Below are positions 40,139 to 50,770 of a stretch of DNA of 64,000 nt, one piece after another. The DNA lies in assembly GCF_003574675.1 (NCBI RefSeq), contig NZ_QOAZ01000002.1:186001-250000 (forward strand). Direction: 5' to 3'. The translations under genes and the position numbers were made by a program. Origin of the DNA: Azohydromonas sediminis. Its GTDB lineage: Bacteria > Pseudomonadota > Gammaproteobacteria > Burkholderiales > Burkholderiaceae_C. Below the pieces are notes generated by a model. That model was not told the origin of the DNA and did no database searches. It was given only the letters and a program-made list of their open reading frames with translations. The number at the start of each line of letters is the position of its first letter. The first letter of the stretch is position 1.

Positions 40139-41281
40139 ATGGCAGCCAAGCGCGACTACTACGAGGTCCTGGGCGTTGCGCGCAACGCCTCCGACGACGA
40201 CATCAAGAAGGCCTACCGCAAGCTGGCCATGAAGTACCACCCTGACCGCAACCAGGGTGACGAGGCGAAGAAGGCCGAGGAGAAGTTCAAGGAGGCCAAG
40301 GAAGCCTACGAGATGCTCTCCGACCCGCAAAAGCGTGCCGCGTACGACCAGTTCGGCCACGCCGGCGTCGACCCGAACATGGGCATGGGCCGCGGCGGGC
40401 CGGGCCCCGACGGTTTCGGCGGCTTCGCCGAGGCGTTCGGCGACATCTTCGGCGACCTGTTCGGCGCGGCCGGCGGGCGCCGAGGCGGCAAGCAGGTCTA
40501 CCGCGGCAGCGACCTGAGCTACGCGATGGAAATCACGCTCGAGGAGGCCGCGCACGGCAAGGAGACGCAGATCCGCATCCCGAGCTGGGACAACTGCGAG
40601 ACCTGCCACGGCAGCGGCGCCAAGCCCGGCACCAGCCCGAAGACCTGCCCGTCGTGCGGCGGCTCGGGCACGGTGCACCTGCGCCAGGGCTTCTTCAGCA
40701 TCCAGCAGACCTGCCCGCACTGCCACGGCAGCGGCAAGATCATCCCCGAGCCGTGCCCGTCGTGCGGCGGCGCGGGCAAGATCAAGAAGCAGAAGACGCT
40801 CGAGGTCAAGATCCCGGCCGGCATCAACGAGGGCATGCGCATCCGCTCGGCCGGCAACGGCGAGCCGGGCACCAACGGCGGCCCGCCGGGCGACCTGTAC
40901 ATCGAGATCCGCATCAAGCCGCACGACGTCTTCGAGCGCGACGGCGACGACCTGCACTGCACCGTGCCGGTCGGGCTGACGACGGCCGCGCTCGGCGGCA
41001 CGATCGAGGTGCCCACGCTCGGCGGCAAGGCCGAGATCGAGCTGCCCGAGGGCACGCAGCACGGCAAGACCTTCCGCCTGCGCGGCAAGGGCATCAAGGG
41101 GCTGCGCTCGAGCTACCCCGGTGACCTGTACTGCCACATCGCGGTCGAGACGCCGGTCAAGCTGACCGAGCACCAGAAGAAGCTGCTGCGCGAGCTCGAC
41201 GAGAGCTTCCGCAAGGGCGGCGACCGGCACTCGCCCAACGCCAAGAGCTGGACCGACCGCGTCAAGGATCTGTTCAAGTAG
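40139..41281 (+). CDS. dnaJ: chaperone protein DnaJ (Hsp40)
   Basis: 380 residues. J domain with HPD at 34-36, Gly/Phe-rich linker ([15 protein letters not shown]), and four CxxCxGxG zinc repeats starting at Cys153 ([32 protein letters not shown]), then C-terminal substrate-binding domains. Stimulates DnaK ATPase and delivers clients. Starts 112 bases after dnaK. Confidence 0.99.
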   Translation: MAAKRDYYEVLGVARNASDDDIKKAYRKLAMKYHPDRNQGDEAKKAEEKFKEAKEAYEMLSDPQKRAAYDQFGHAGVDPNMGMGRGGPGPDGFGGFAEAFGDIFGDLFGAAGGRRGGKQVYRGSDLSYAMEITLEEAAHGKETQIRIPSWDNCETCHGSGAKPGTSPKTCPSCGGSGTVHLRQGFFSIQQTCPHCHGSGKIIPEPCPSCGGAGKIKKQKTLEVKIPAGINEGMRIRSAGNGEPGTNGGPPGDLYIEIRIKPHDVFERDGDDLHCTVPVGLTTAALGGTIEVPTLGGKAEIELPEGTQHGKTFRLRGKGIKGLRSSYPGDLYCHIAVETPVKLTEHQKKLLRELDESFRKGGDRHSPNAKSWTDRVKDLFK

Positions 41282-41283
41282 GC

Positions 41284-41320
41284 GAGCCGCCGGCGCGCGT
41301 GTCGGCGGCGCGCGCGGCTC
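41284..41320 (+). other. hairpin after dnaJ
   Basis: GAGCCGC (41284-41290) pairs with GCGGCTC (41314-41320) around a GC-rich 23-base interior that can pair further. No T-run, so a terminator role is uncertain. Its 3' arm runs into the -35 of the sigma28-like promoter. Confidence 0.35.
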
Positions 41321-41345
41321 AAGTCCCGCGCCGCGGGGCCGATAG
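41319..41345 (+). promoter_or_regulatory. sigma28 (FliA)-like promoter upstream of the receiver/TPR gene
   Basis: TCAAGTCC (41319-41326), 11 bases, GCCGATAG (41338-41345). Against the FliA consensus TAAAGTTT-N11-GCCGATAA this matches 5/8 and 7/8, with exactly the right spacing. It lies 63 bases before the gene start. FliA promoters usually drive late flagellar and chemotaxis genes. Confidence 0.5.
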
Positions 41346-41408
41346 AGCGGCGATGGCCCCTGCCCCATCGACCGTCACCGCGCGCCCGAGCGGCGTGCCC
41401 GCGCGCGC

Positions 41409-43082
41409 ATGAAAGCGGTCGACCGCGACATCGCGCAGGCCAAGGCGCTGCTCGTCGACCCGAACCCGACGTCGCGCAGCATCATGGCCGCGCAGCTGCG
41501 AGACATCGGCGTGGGCAGCGTCACGCAGTGCGGGCGGCTGCTCGATGCGCGGCGCATGCTCGAGCACCGCACGTTCGACATCGTGCTGTGCGAGAGCCAC
41601 TTCCCGGGCGAAACGACGAGGGGGCAGCAGTTGCTCGACGACCTGCGCCGCGCGCAGCTGCTGCCGTTCTCGACCGTGTTCGTGATGATCACGGCCGAGG
41701 CCACCTACGACAAGGTCGCCGAGGCGGCCGAGGCTGCGCTCGACAGCTACCTGCTCAAGCCGCACACCGCCGCCGCGCTGGCCGAGCGCGTGCAGCAGGC
41801 GCGCGCGCGCAAGAAGGCGCTGCACGACATCTTCGGCGCCATCGAGGCCGGCGACCTCGAGCTCGCCGCGCAGCGCTGCATGACGCGCTTCCAGGAGCGC
41901 GCGCCGTACTGGCTGTACGCCGCGCGCATCGGCGCCGAACTGCTGCTGCGTCTGTCGCGCCCCGACGCGGCGCAGAAGCTGTACGAGGCCGTGATCGCCG
42001 CCAAGACGCTGCCGTGGGCGCGGCTGGGCGTCGCGCGCGCGCTGGCCGACGGCGGCGCGGTCGGCAGCGCGCTGCGCACGCTCGAGGCGCTGATCGCCGA
42101 CGAGCCCGCCTACGCCGACGCCTACGACGTGATGGGGCGCCTGCAGTTCGAACAGGGCCAGGTCGACGCGGCGATGGCCACGTTCCGCCAGGCTGCCGAG
42201 CTGACGCCGTCGTCGGTCGGGCGGCTGCAGAAGCACGGCGTGCTCGCGTTCTATGCGGGCGAGCTCGCCGACGCCGCGCGCGCGCTCGAGCGCGCCGTCG
42301 CGCTGGGCACCGGCTCGCGCCAGTTCGACGCGCAGACGCTGGTGCTGCTGGGCTTCCTGCGCCTGGCCGAGCGCGACGGCAAGGGGCTGCAGCGCTGCCT
42401 CGAACACGTCGAGCATCTGGCCACGCGCGACGGTGCCGACTCCGTGCGGCTGGGCCGCTTCACGCAGGTGCTGCGGGTGCTGCAGGCGCTGCTGCGCAAA
42501 CAGCTCGCCGACGCCGTCGCGCGCATCAAGCGCATCGTCGACGACAGCGCGAACGACGACTTCGACGTCGAGGCCGCCTGCAACCTGCTGACGACGCTGG
42601 CGCACCTGGGCACGGCCGAGATCGAGCTGCCCGACGTCGACGCGTGGGTCGACGCCGTCGCGCTGCGCCACTGTGCGTCCAAGGGCGTCACCGAGCTGCT
42701 CGCGCGCGCCGCCGCGCACCACCCGCCGCTGGCCGAGCGCGTGCGCGCCGGCCATGCCCGCGTGCTCGCGCTGGCCGAGGCGGCGATGGCGCACAAAGTG
42801 GCCGGCGACGTCGGCGCCACGGTGCGCGAGCTGCTCGCGCACACCGAGCGCACGCGCAACCCCAAGCTGCTCGAGACGGCGGCGATGACGCTCAAGCGCT
42901 ACCGCGACGACATCACCGAGGCCGACGCGCTGCAGCGCCGGCTCGACCTGCTGCGCCCGCGCGTCGGCCGCGTGCCCGCCTTGCCGAGGCTGGGCGCCGA
43001 GGGCGGCCGGCAGGCCGGCGGCATCGCACTGCGCACCCCAGTCGCGGCCGCAGCGGCCACCGCGCCGGCGGCGCTGGCTTGA
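41409..43082 (+). CDS. receiver-like domain fused to TPR repeats
   Basis: 557 residues. Residues 12-130 look like a response-regulator receiver: acidic pocket Asp17 (LLVDPNP), switch Thr95 (VMITAEA) and Lys117 (YLLKPHT). The phospho-acceptor position is Glu62 (FDIVLCESHFPG) instead of Asp, as in a built-in phosphomimic. Residues about 135-500 are TPR-like helical pairs (AYDVMGRLQFEQGQVDAAMATFRQAAELTPSS and similar), a protein-interaction scaffold; the last 50 residues are disordered. A sigma28-like promoter precedes it, hinting at a motility or chemotaxis link. The partner is unknown. Confidence 0.85.
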   Translation: MKAVDRDIAQAKALLVDPNPTSRSIMAAQLRDIGVGSVTQCGRLLDARRMLEHRTFDIVLCESHFPGETTRGQQLLDDLRRAQLLPFSTVFVMITAEATYDKVAEAAEAALDSYLLKPHTAAALAERVQQARARKKALHDIFGAIEAGDLELAAQRCMTRFQERAPYWLYAARIGAELLLRLSRPDAAQKLYEAVIAAKTLPWARLGVARALADGGAVGSALRTLEALIADEPAYADAYDVMGRLQFEQGQVDAAMATFRQAAELTPSSVGRLQKHGVLAFYAGELADAARALERAVALGTGSRQFDAQTLVLLGFLRLAERDGKGLQRCLEHVEHLATRDGADSVRLGRFTQVLRVLQALLRKQLADAVARIKRIVDDSANDDFDVEAACNLLTTLAHLGTAEIELPDVDAWVDAVALRHCASKGVTELLARAAAHHPPLAERVRAGHARVLALAEAAMAHKVAGDVGATVRELLAHTERTRNPKLLETAAMTLKRYRDDITEADALQRRLDLLRPRVGRVPALPRLGAEGGRQAGGIALRTPVAAAAATAPAALA

Positions 43083-43092
43083 ACGGCGCGCC

Positions 43093-44220
43093 TCAGAACA
43101 GGCTCGCCTGCCTCGCGTCGCGCGGCGACTCGGCCATCGGCTTGCGGAAGGCCGAGAAGTCCATCTCGATGCGCTGCCGGTTCAGCCCGAGCCGCGCCGC
43201 GGCTTTCGCGACGCGCTGGCGCAGCAGCTGCGCCCACACGCCCTGCCCCGTCATGCGGGTGCCGAAGCGCGCGTCGTTGTCGCGCCCGCCGCGCATCTCG
43301 CGGATGCGCGCCATCACGCGCGCCGCGCGCTCGGGGAAGTGGTGCTGCAGCCAGTCCTGGAACAGCGGGTTGACCTCCCACGGCAGCCGCAGCACGATGC
43401 TGAACGCGGCCTGCGCGCCGGCGGCCGCCGCCGCTTCGAGGATGCGCTCGACCTCGGGCTCATTGACGAACGGGATCACCGGCGACACGCTCACGCCCAC
43501 CGGCACGCCGGCCTGCGCCAGCGTCGCGATCGTGCGCAGCCGGCGCTGCGGCGACGCGGCACGCGGCTCCATGATGCGCGCCAGCGCCGGATCCAGCGTC
43601 GTCAGCGACACGTAGACCGCCGCGCGCTTCGCGTGCGCCATCGGCGCGATCAGGTCCAGGTCGCGCTCGACGCCGGCCGACTTGGTGACGATCGCGAACG
43701 GGTGCGCGCAGCCGGCCAGCACCTCGATCACGCCGCGCGTGATGCGCAGCCGCCGCTCGGCCGGCTGGTAGGCGTCGGTCGCCGAGCCGATGTTGATCAG
43801 CGACGGCTCGTAGGCGCGGCTCGCCAGCGCCTCGCGCAGGCGCTCGGCGGCGTTGACCTTGGCGACGATGCGCGTCTCGAAGTCCAGCCCGGGCGACAGG
43901 TTCAGGTAGCCGTGCGTCGGCCGCGCGTAGCAGTAGATGCAGCCGTGCTCGCAGCCGCGGTACGGGTTGATCGACAGATCGAAACCGATGTCGGGCGAGT
44001 CGTTGCCCGACAGGATCGAGCCCACGTGCTGCTCGATGACGACCGTGCCCGGCGCCAGCCGCTCCTCGGTGGCCGCCTGCTCCAGCGTGCCCCAGCCGTC
44101 GTCGAAGGCCTCGCGTGCTTCACGCTCGAAGCGGTGCGCGATCGCCCAGCCGGTGCCGCGGCCTTTGCGGTGCAGGTGGATGGGAACGGCGGGCGGCGTG
44201 GCGGGGGTGGCGGGATGCAT
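43093..44220 (-). CDS. PA0069-type radical SAM protein (SplB-like, COG1533)
   Basis: 375 residues. The 4Fe-4S/SAM motif is C90-E-H-G-C94-I-Y-C97 in INPYRGCEHGCIYCYARP. HVGSILSGNDSPDIGFDLSINPYRG near 65-89 is the family hallmark. These proteins are related to spore photoproduct lyase and are often labelled DNA-repair photolyase; the reaction is unproven. The only plausible start, ATG at 44220, shares its A with the end of a LexA box, leaving no room for a Shine-Dalgarno and implying a leaderless SOS-regulated transcript. It converges with the TPR gene, 10 bases apart. Confidence 0.9.
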   Translation of the reverse strand: MHPATPATPPAVPIHLHRKGRGTGWAIAHRFEREAREAFDDGWGTLEQAATEERLAPGTVVIEQHVGSILSGNDSPDIGFDLSINPYRGCEHGCIYCYARPTHGYLNLSPGLDFETRIVAKVNAAERLREALASRAYEPSLINIGSATDAYQPAERRLRITRGVIEVLAGCAHPFAIVTKSAGVERDLDLIAPMAHAKRAAVYVSLTTLDPALARIMEPRAASPQRRLRTIATLAQAGVPVGVSVSPVIPFVNEPEVERILEAAAAAGAQAAFSIVLRLPWEVNPLFQDWLQHHFPERAARVMARIREMRGGRDNDARFGTRMTGQGVWAQLLRQRVAKAAARLGLNRQRIEMDFSAFRKPMAESPRDARQASLF

Positions 44221-44239
44221 ACTGTAAATATATACAGTA
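44220..44239 (-). promoter_or_regulatory. LexA (SOS) box over the radical SAM start codon
   Basis: CTGT-AAATATAT-ACAG at 44222-44237, with flanking TA on each side. The 20-base element differs from the E. coli consensus TACTGTATATATATACAGTA at one position. On the minus strand TATATT inside the box lies 6 bases before the ATG and can serve as the -10, so LexA would sit on both promoter and start codon. No plus-strand gene starts here, so the target is the radical SAM gene. Confidence 0.85.
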
Positions 44240-44294
44240 TTTGTCCCTTGTGCCACCGTGCACCCGCTTTTGCGGCTGTTGCCGCGACGCTGGG

Positions 44295-44873
44295 CTACGT
44301 CACCCTGGCAACGTGCTTCTTGCCCGTTGGCGTGCGTTGCAGCTTGCCCTCGCACATCAACAAGCCCAGGACGCTGTACGAGAGATAGTCCTTGGACCCG
44401 CCGCCGTAGTCGCTGCGCAGGCCCAGCAAGCTCGCGGCATCGGCATTCGAAATACCTTCGGGATTGGCCTTCGCCAGTTCGAGGACCGCCTCCTTGATCA
44501 GGCTCAGACCCAGCTGAGCCTTCTCCTTCACGCCCGAAGGAACCACCACGCTCCTGCGCGCCTTTCTGGACAATCCGGCGGGAATCACGGTGTTGGTCAA
44601 CAACCCGCCCGAATCGACGGTTCCGAAAGCTGCAATCAACTCGGCCTCGAGCCGTAATGCCTGCTGCTCGGTCAAGTGGTCGACGAGACGGGTGACCAGC
44701 ACCTGGCGCCCGGAGGCTTCGATCTCGCGGATACGGGCACCCTTGCGCGTCCGATCGGGCTTGGTCAGGTGGTCGTGCGACCGCGTCCCGGTGCCCTTGC
44801 CGACGTAAAAGGGCAGCGCGGGAGAGGTGCGTGGATCCTTGAGCGCGTAGACGTAATAGGACGCATCTTCCAT
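44295..44873 (-). CDS. GIY-YIG (LEM-3-like) nuclease domain protein
   Basis: 192 residues. YYVYALKDP near 6-14 and FYVGKG at 22-27 form the GIY-YIG core; Arg31 and Glu76 (ALRLEAELI) are candidate catalytic residues, as in LEM-3-like nucleases. The C-terminal part (about 125-190, SNADAASLLGLRSDY...YLSYSVLGLLMCEGKL) resembles a winged helix. By eye it is less GC-rich than its neighbours (one sampled line 63% against 72% in dnaB), suggesting later acquisition. The ATG at 44873 is 8 bases after the dnaB stop; a TTG at 44885 overlaps that stop. Function unknown; DNA cleavage or repair is inferred. Confidence 0.75.
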   Translation of the reverse strand: MEDASYYVYALKDPRTSPALPFYVGKGTGTRSHDHLTKPDRTRKGARIREIEASGRQVLVTRLVDHLTEQQALRLEAELIAAFGTVDSGGLLTNTVIPAGLSRKARRSVVVPSGVKEKAQLGLSLIKEAVLELAKANPEGISNADAASLLGLRSDYGGGSKDYLSYSVLGLLMCEGKLQRTPTGKKHVARVT

Positions 44874-44881
44874 GGCTGTTG

Positions 44882-46351
44882 TCAATGCTGGCTCACGACA
44901 ACTCCAGGGACGAGAACCTCATCAATACCCCCCTCCCCATGCCCCGGCGCCAGGTTCTCGAACCGCGTCAGCGGCTTCAGGAACGTCAGCTTGACCTCGC
45001 CGGTGGGGCCGTTGCGCTGCTTGCCGATGATGATCTCGGCCACGCCCGGCTCCTTGCTGTCCTTGTTGTAGTAGTCGTCGCGGTAGATGAACATGATGAC
45101 GTCGGCGTCCTGTTCGATCGCGCCGGATTCGCGCAGGTCGCTCATCATCGGGCGCTTGTCGTTGCGCTGCTCGACGCTGCGGTTGAGCTGCGACAGCGCG
45201 ATCACCGGGCACTGCAGCTCCTTGGCCAGCGCCTTCAGGCCGCGGCTGATCTCGCCGAGCTCAGTGGCGCGGTTCTCGTCGCCGCTGGCGCTGCCGCTCA
45301 TCAGCTGCAGGTAGTCGACGACGATCAGCCCGAGCCGCCCGCACTGCCGCGCCTGCCGTCGCGCGCGTGCGCGCAGCTCGGCCGGGTTCAGCGCCGGTGT
45401 CTCGTCGATGAACACCGCGGCCTTGCTGAGCTTGTCGACGGCCTCGGTCAGCCGCGTCCACTCGTCGTCGCGCAGCGCGCCGGTGCGCAGGTGCTGCTGG
45501 TCGATGCGCCCGAGCGAACCCACCAGGCGCAGCGCGAGCTGCGAGGCGCCCATTTCCATCGAGAACACGACCACCGGCAGGCCCTCGTGCACGGCGACAT
45601 GCTCGGCGATGTTCAGCGCGAAGGCCGTCTTGCCCATCGACGGCCGCGCCGCGAGCACGATCAGGTCGCCCGGCTGCAGGCCGGCGGTCTTGCGGTCGAG
45701 CTCGTAGAAGCCGGTGCGCACGCCGGTGACTTCCTCGGCGCCGTTCTCGGCCAGTTCGGTGACGCGGTCGATCAGCTGCATCACCAGCTGGTCCATGCTC
45801 TGGAAGCCCTGCTTGGTGCGCGAGCCCTCCTCGCCGATCTTGAAGATGCGGCTCTCGGCCTCGTCGAGGATCGTCGAGACGCTGCGCCCCTGCGGATTGA
45901 ACGCGCTGGTGGCGATCTCTTCGCTGGCTTCGATCAGGCCGCGCAGGATCGCGCGCTCGCGCACGATCTCGGCGTAGCGGCGCAGGTTCGCGGCGCTGGG
46001 CACGCTCTGCGCCAGCGCGTTGAGGTAGGCCAGCCCGCCGCACTCGTCGGCCTTGCCCTGCATCTGCAGCTGCTCGTAGACGGTGATCACGTCGGCCGGC
46101 TTGCTGGCGTTGATCAGCGCGCCGATGGCGCCGTAGATCACGCGGTGCTCCCAGCGGTAGAAGTCGGAATCGCGCAGAAGGTCGGCGGCGCGGTCCCACG
46201 CGCCGTTGTCGAGCAGCAGGCCGCCGAGCACGCTCTGCTCGGCCTCGATCGAGTGCGGCGGCACGCGCAGTCGCGCGACCTCGTCGTCGCGGGCGTGGTC
46301 GCGCGCCGTCTCGCGGGGAGCCTGGGCGGCGTTCAGGGTGCGTTCGGTCAT
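44882..46351 (-). CDS. dnaB: replicative DNA helicase DnaB
   Basis: 489 residues. N-terminal DnaG-interaction domain (about 27-130, PPHSIEAEQSVLGGLLLDN), then the RecA-like motor with Walker A ARPSMGKTAF, Walker B LIVVDYLQLM, and LSQLNRSVE plus RPMMSDLRESGAIEQDAD. Unwinds DNA at the fork as a hexamer. The ATG at 46351 begins the conserved protein; further upstream codons are unsupported. Follows rplI after a 13-bp hairpin. Confidence 0.98.
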   Translation of the reverse strand: MTERTLNAAQAPRETARDHARDDEVARLRVPPHSIEAEQSVLGGLLLDNGAWDRAADLLRDSDFYRWEHRVIYGAIGALINASKPADVITVYEQLQMQGKADECGGLAYLNALAQSVPSAANLRRYAEIVRERAILRGLIEASEEIATSAFNPQGRSVSTILDEAESRIFKIGEEGSRTKQGFQSMDQLVMQLIDRVTELAENGAEEVTGVRTGFYELDRKTAGLQPGDLIVLAARPSMGKTAFALNIAEHVAVHEGLPVVVFSMEMGASQLALRLVGSLGRIDQQHLRTGALRDDEWTRLTEAVDKLSKAAVFIDETPALNPAELRARARRQARQCGRLGLIVVDYLQLMSGSASGDENRATELGEISRGLKALAKELQCPVIALSQLNRSVEQRNDKRPMMSDLRESGAIEQDADVIMFIYRDDYYNKDSKEPGVAEIIIGKQRNGPTGEVKLTFLKPLTRFENLAPGHGEGGIDEVLVPGVVVSQH

Positions 46352-46457
46352 TGGTTGGTCCTCGTCGGCGCATCGTAGGGCATCGCCGCCGCCGCGGCGG
46401 TGGACGACGCTGTGCACAACCGGTGCACGGTGGTGGACAAGCGCGGCGCCCCAAACG

Positions 46458-46486
46458 GCGACGGGCCGGCAAGGCCGGCCCGTCGC
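46458..46486 (-). terminator. strong hairpin between rplI and dnaB
   Basis: GCGACGGGCCGGC / GCCGGCCCGTCGC, a perfect 13-bp stem with loop AAG (plus-strand reading). On the minus strand only CGTTTGG follows, so termination may be partial. It lies 22 bases after the rplI stop and probably sets the ribosomal-protein to helicase ratio. Confidence 0.6.
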
Positions 46487-46508
46487 AGGGGAGTCGGTGC
46501 GATGCGGC

Positions 46509-46961
46509 TCAGTCGGCCTCGGGGACGACCTGCACCGTGATGTCGACGACGACGTCGTGGTGCACCGCGATCTGCACCGGGAATTCGCCCACCGCCTTCA
46601 GCGGGCCGTGCGGCATGCGCACCTGCGCCTTGCGCACCTCCAGCCCCTGGCGGGTCAGCGAGTCGGCGATGTCGGCGTTGGTGACCGAGCCGAACAGGCG
46701 GCCGTCGACGCCGGCCTTCTGCGCGATGCGCACGGTCTTGCCGGCGAGCTTCTCGCCCAGCGCCTGCGCCGCGGCGAGCTTGTCGGCGGCGATCTTTTCC
46801 AGTTCGGCGCGCTTGGCCTCGAACTCCTTGATCGCCGCTTCGGTGGCGCGGCGCGCCTGCTTGGTCGGGATCAGGTAGTTGCGGGCGTAGCCGTCCTTGA
46901 CCTTGACGATGTCGCCCAGGTTGCCCAGGTTGGCGACCTTCTCGAGCAGGATGACTTGCAT
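46509..46961 (-). CDS. rplI: 50S ribosomal protein L9
   Basis: 150 residues. [32 protein letters not shown] in pieces at 1-32 is the L9 N-domain; a central helix (about 40-75) links it to the C-domain. Binds 23S rRNA at the base of L1. AGGAG precedes the ATG. Last ribosomal gene of the rpsF operon. Confidence 0.99.
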   Translation of the reverse strand: MQVILLEKVANLGNLGDIVKVKDGYARNYLIPTKQARRATEAAIKEFEAKRAELEKIAADKLAAAQALGEKLAGKTVRIAQKAGVDGRLFGSVTNADIADSLTRQGLEVRKAQVRMPHGPLKAVGEFPVQIAVHHDVVVDITVQVVPEAD

Positions 46962-46974
46962 GGGGATCTCCTCG

Positions 46975-47265
46975 TCAGGCCTTGTGCTGGTCGGTGTACG
47001 GCAGCAGCGCGAGGAAGCGCGCGCGCTTGATCGCCGTGCCGAGCTGGCGCTGATAGAACGCGCGCGTGCCCGTCAGGCGCGCCGGCGTGATCTTGCCGTT
47101 CTCGCCGATGAAATCGCGCAGCGTGTCGACGTCCTTGTAGTCGATCTCCTCGACGCCCGCGACGGTGAAGCGGCAGAACTTCTTGCGCTTGAACAGCAGC
47201 GACTGCTGGCTGCGCTTGGGCTTGCGGTCCTTGCCGAACTTGCCCTTGCCTCGTGATGTGGCCAT
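46975..47265 (-). CDS. rpsR: 30S ribosomal protein S18
   Basis: 96 residues. [24 protein letters not shown] and [31 protein letters not shown] in pieces are S18 hallmarks; a basic N-terminal tail precedes them. Forms a heterodimer with S6 on the platform of the small subunit. AGGAG lies 7 bases before the ATG. Confidence 0.99.
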   Translation of the reverse strand: MATSRGKGKFGKDRKPKRSQQSLLFKRKKFCRFTVAGVEEIDYKDVDTLRDFIGENGKITPARLTGTRAFYQRQLGTAIKRARFLALLPYTDQHKA

Positions 47266-47319
47266 GACTTTCTCCTGGATGCGTTTGCGAGAGGCCCCGC
47301 CCAGCGGGGCCCGTGCGGT

Positions 47320-47610
47320 TCATTCGATGCCGTCGACCGTGGTGACGTGGAACACGACGCCGCGCCCGTTGCGCGCCCTGGCGAGGAATCCGGCGAATCC
47401 GGCCTCGGTGCCCAGCGGCAGCTGCGCGAGCCGCTGCGCCAACTCCCCCAGCGCCACCGCGCGCACCTCGAGCGCGACGCGCCGCGGGTGCCCGGCTTCG
47501 GTGACCTGCGACTCGTGCTTCAGGCCCAGGTCGCAGGCCGGCGTGCCGGCGGGGGTGTAGCGCAGCGCCGAGCGCTCGACCAGTTGCGCCTGCAGCAGCA
47601 GCCGGTTCAT
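47320..47610 (-). CDS. priB: primosomal replication protein N (PriB)
   Basis: 96 residues, small OB-fold single-strand-binding protein that links PriA to DnaT or DnaB at replication restart. [22 protein letters not shown] at the start and the position between rpsF and rpsR identify it. Its place in the ribosomal operon is the usual one in beta- and gammaproteobacteria. Confidence 0.93.
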   Translation of the reverse strand: MNRLLLQAQLVERSALRYTPAGTPACDLGLKHESQVTEAGHPRRVALEVRAVALGELAQRLAQLPLGTEAGFAGFLARARNGRGVVFHVTTVDGIE

Positions 47611-47632
47611 GCGCGCGGCGGCGTGCGCGTCG

Positions 47633-47995
47633 TCAGGCCGAGGCCTCCTGCTGCGCCTTGCGCGCTTCCTCGCGCTCGACGGCCTTCATCATCACCGACG
47701 GCGCCGTCTCGGCCTTGCTCTTGGCCACCGTCAGGTGGCGCAGCACGGCGTCGTTGAAGCGGAAGCCCGTCTCGAGCTCCTCGAGCACGTCCTTGCCGCA
47801 CTCGATGTTCAGGCACAGGTAGTGCGCCTTCGCGAGCTTCTGGATCTGGTAGGCCAGCTGGCGGCGGCCCCAGTCCTCGACGCGGTGCACCTTGCCGCCG
47901 CCGTTGGTCACCAGCGACTTGTAGCGTTCCAGCATCGCCGGAACCTGCTCGCTCTGATCCGGATGGATCAGCAGCACGATCTCGTAATGACGCAT
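47633..47995 (-). CDS. rpsF: 30S ribosomal protein S6
   Basis: 120 residues. [25 protein letters not shown], then [27 protein letters not shown] (in pieces), are S6 signatures. First gene of rpsF-priB-rpsR-rplI; GAGGAG precedes the ATG. In many bacteria S6:S18 represses this operon through a leader RNA, and a candidate structure is present here. Confidence 0.99.
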   Translation of the reverse strand: MRHYEIVLLIHPDQSEQVPAMLERYKSLVTNGGGKVHRVEDWGRRQLAYQIQKLAKAHYLCLNIECGKDVLEELETGFRFNDAVLRHLTVAKSKAETAPSVMMKAVEREEARKAQQEASA

Positions 47996-48014
47996 CAGGT
48001 GTTCTCCTCGTGGG

Positions 48015-48050
48015 TTTCGCCGCCCGGCACCGTGCCGCGCTGGCGCGAAA
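48015..48050 (-). promoter_or_regulatory. candidate S6:S18-type leader RNA structure of rpsF
   Basis: On the minus strand an outer stem TTTCGC/GCGAAA encloses an inner stem CGGCA/TGCCG with loop CGG; the unpaired sides are unequal (GCCAGCG against GGCG). It lies 20-55 bases before the rpsF start. Size and location fit the S6:S18-binding leader motif, which displays a CCG element in an asymmetric loop, but the exact consensus was not checked. Confidence 0.35.
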
Positions 48051-48098
48051 GCCGCTCCGGTGCGTCACACAGCCGGCGGCGGCAAGGGAAAGCCCGTG

Positions 48099-48104
48099 AT
48101 TATA
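48099..48104 (-). promoter_or_regulatory. -10 element (TATAAT) of the rpsF operon
   Basis: A perfect TATAAT on the minus strand, 104 bases before the rpsF start, directly after the ppsA terminator. The -35 region overlaps the terminator stem and has no good match, so an activator or stringent-control discriminator may matter. Confidence 0.6.
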
Positions 48105-48109
48105 GGAGG

Positions 48110-48144
48110 AAAACAGGGTGGCATCCCACGGGACGCCACCCTGT
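48110..48144 (-). terminator. Rho-independent terminator of ppsA
   Basis: ACAGGGTGGC (48113-48122) pairs with GCCACCCTGT (48135-48144), a perfect 10-bp stem whose loop can pair further (TCCC/GGGA). On the minus strand it is followed by TTTCC after the last T of the stem. It lies 31 bases after the ppsA stop. Confidence 0.8.
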
Positions 48145-48175
48145 CCGCGGAGGGGGCGGTCGGCGTGCGCGGCGC

Positions 48176-50575
<2,400 letters not shown>

Positions 50576-50770
50576 GGGAAGACTCCGTGATGACGAGAAA
50601 CCGGGGCCATCGACCGGCCAGCGCGCGCCGCCGCCACCGTCGGGTGGAGTTGGAGTGATGCGGGGTGGGGGGCCATGCGCGCTTCGACGGCGTTTGTGAC
50701 GATTCTAAGAAGGATTGCCTATGATGGGCGCGCTTCCTCCCCGGCCGTCGCCCCCGACCCACCCGTTCAG
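50576..50770. promoter_or_regulatory. ppsA-ppsR divergent control region
   Basis: A 195-base gap between two genes that must both be promoted from here. TATGAT (50720-50725, plus) and TAGAAT (50702-50707, minus) are the only -10-like hexamers in an AT-richer island; neither has a good -35 at 17 bases. No obvious operator palindrome was seen. Confidence 0.35.
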
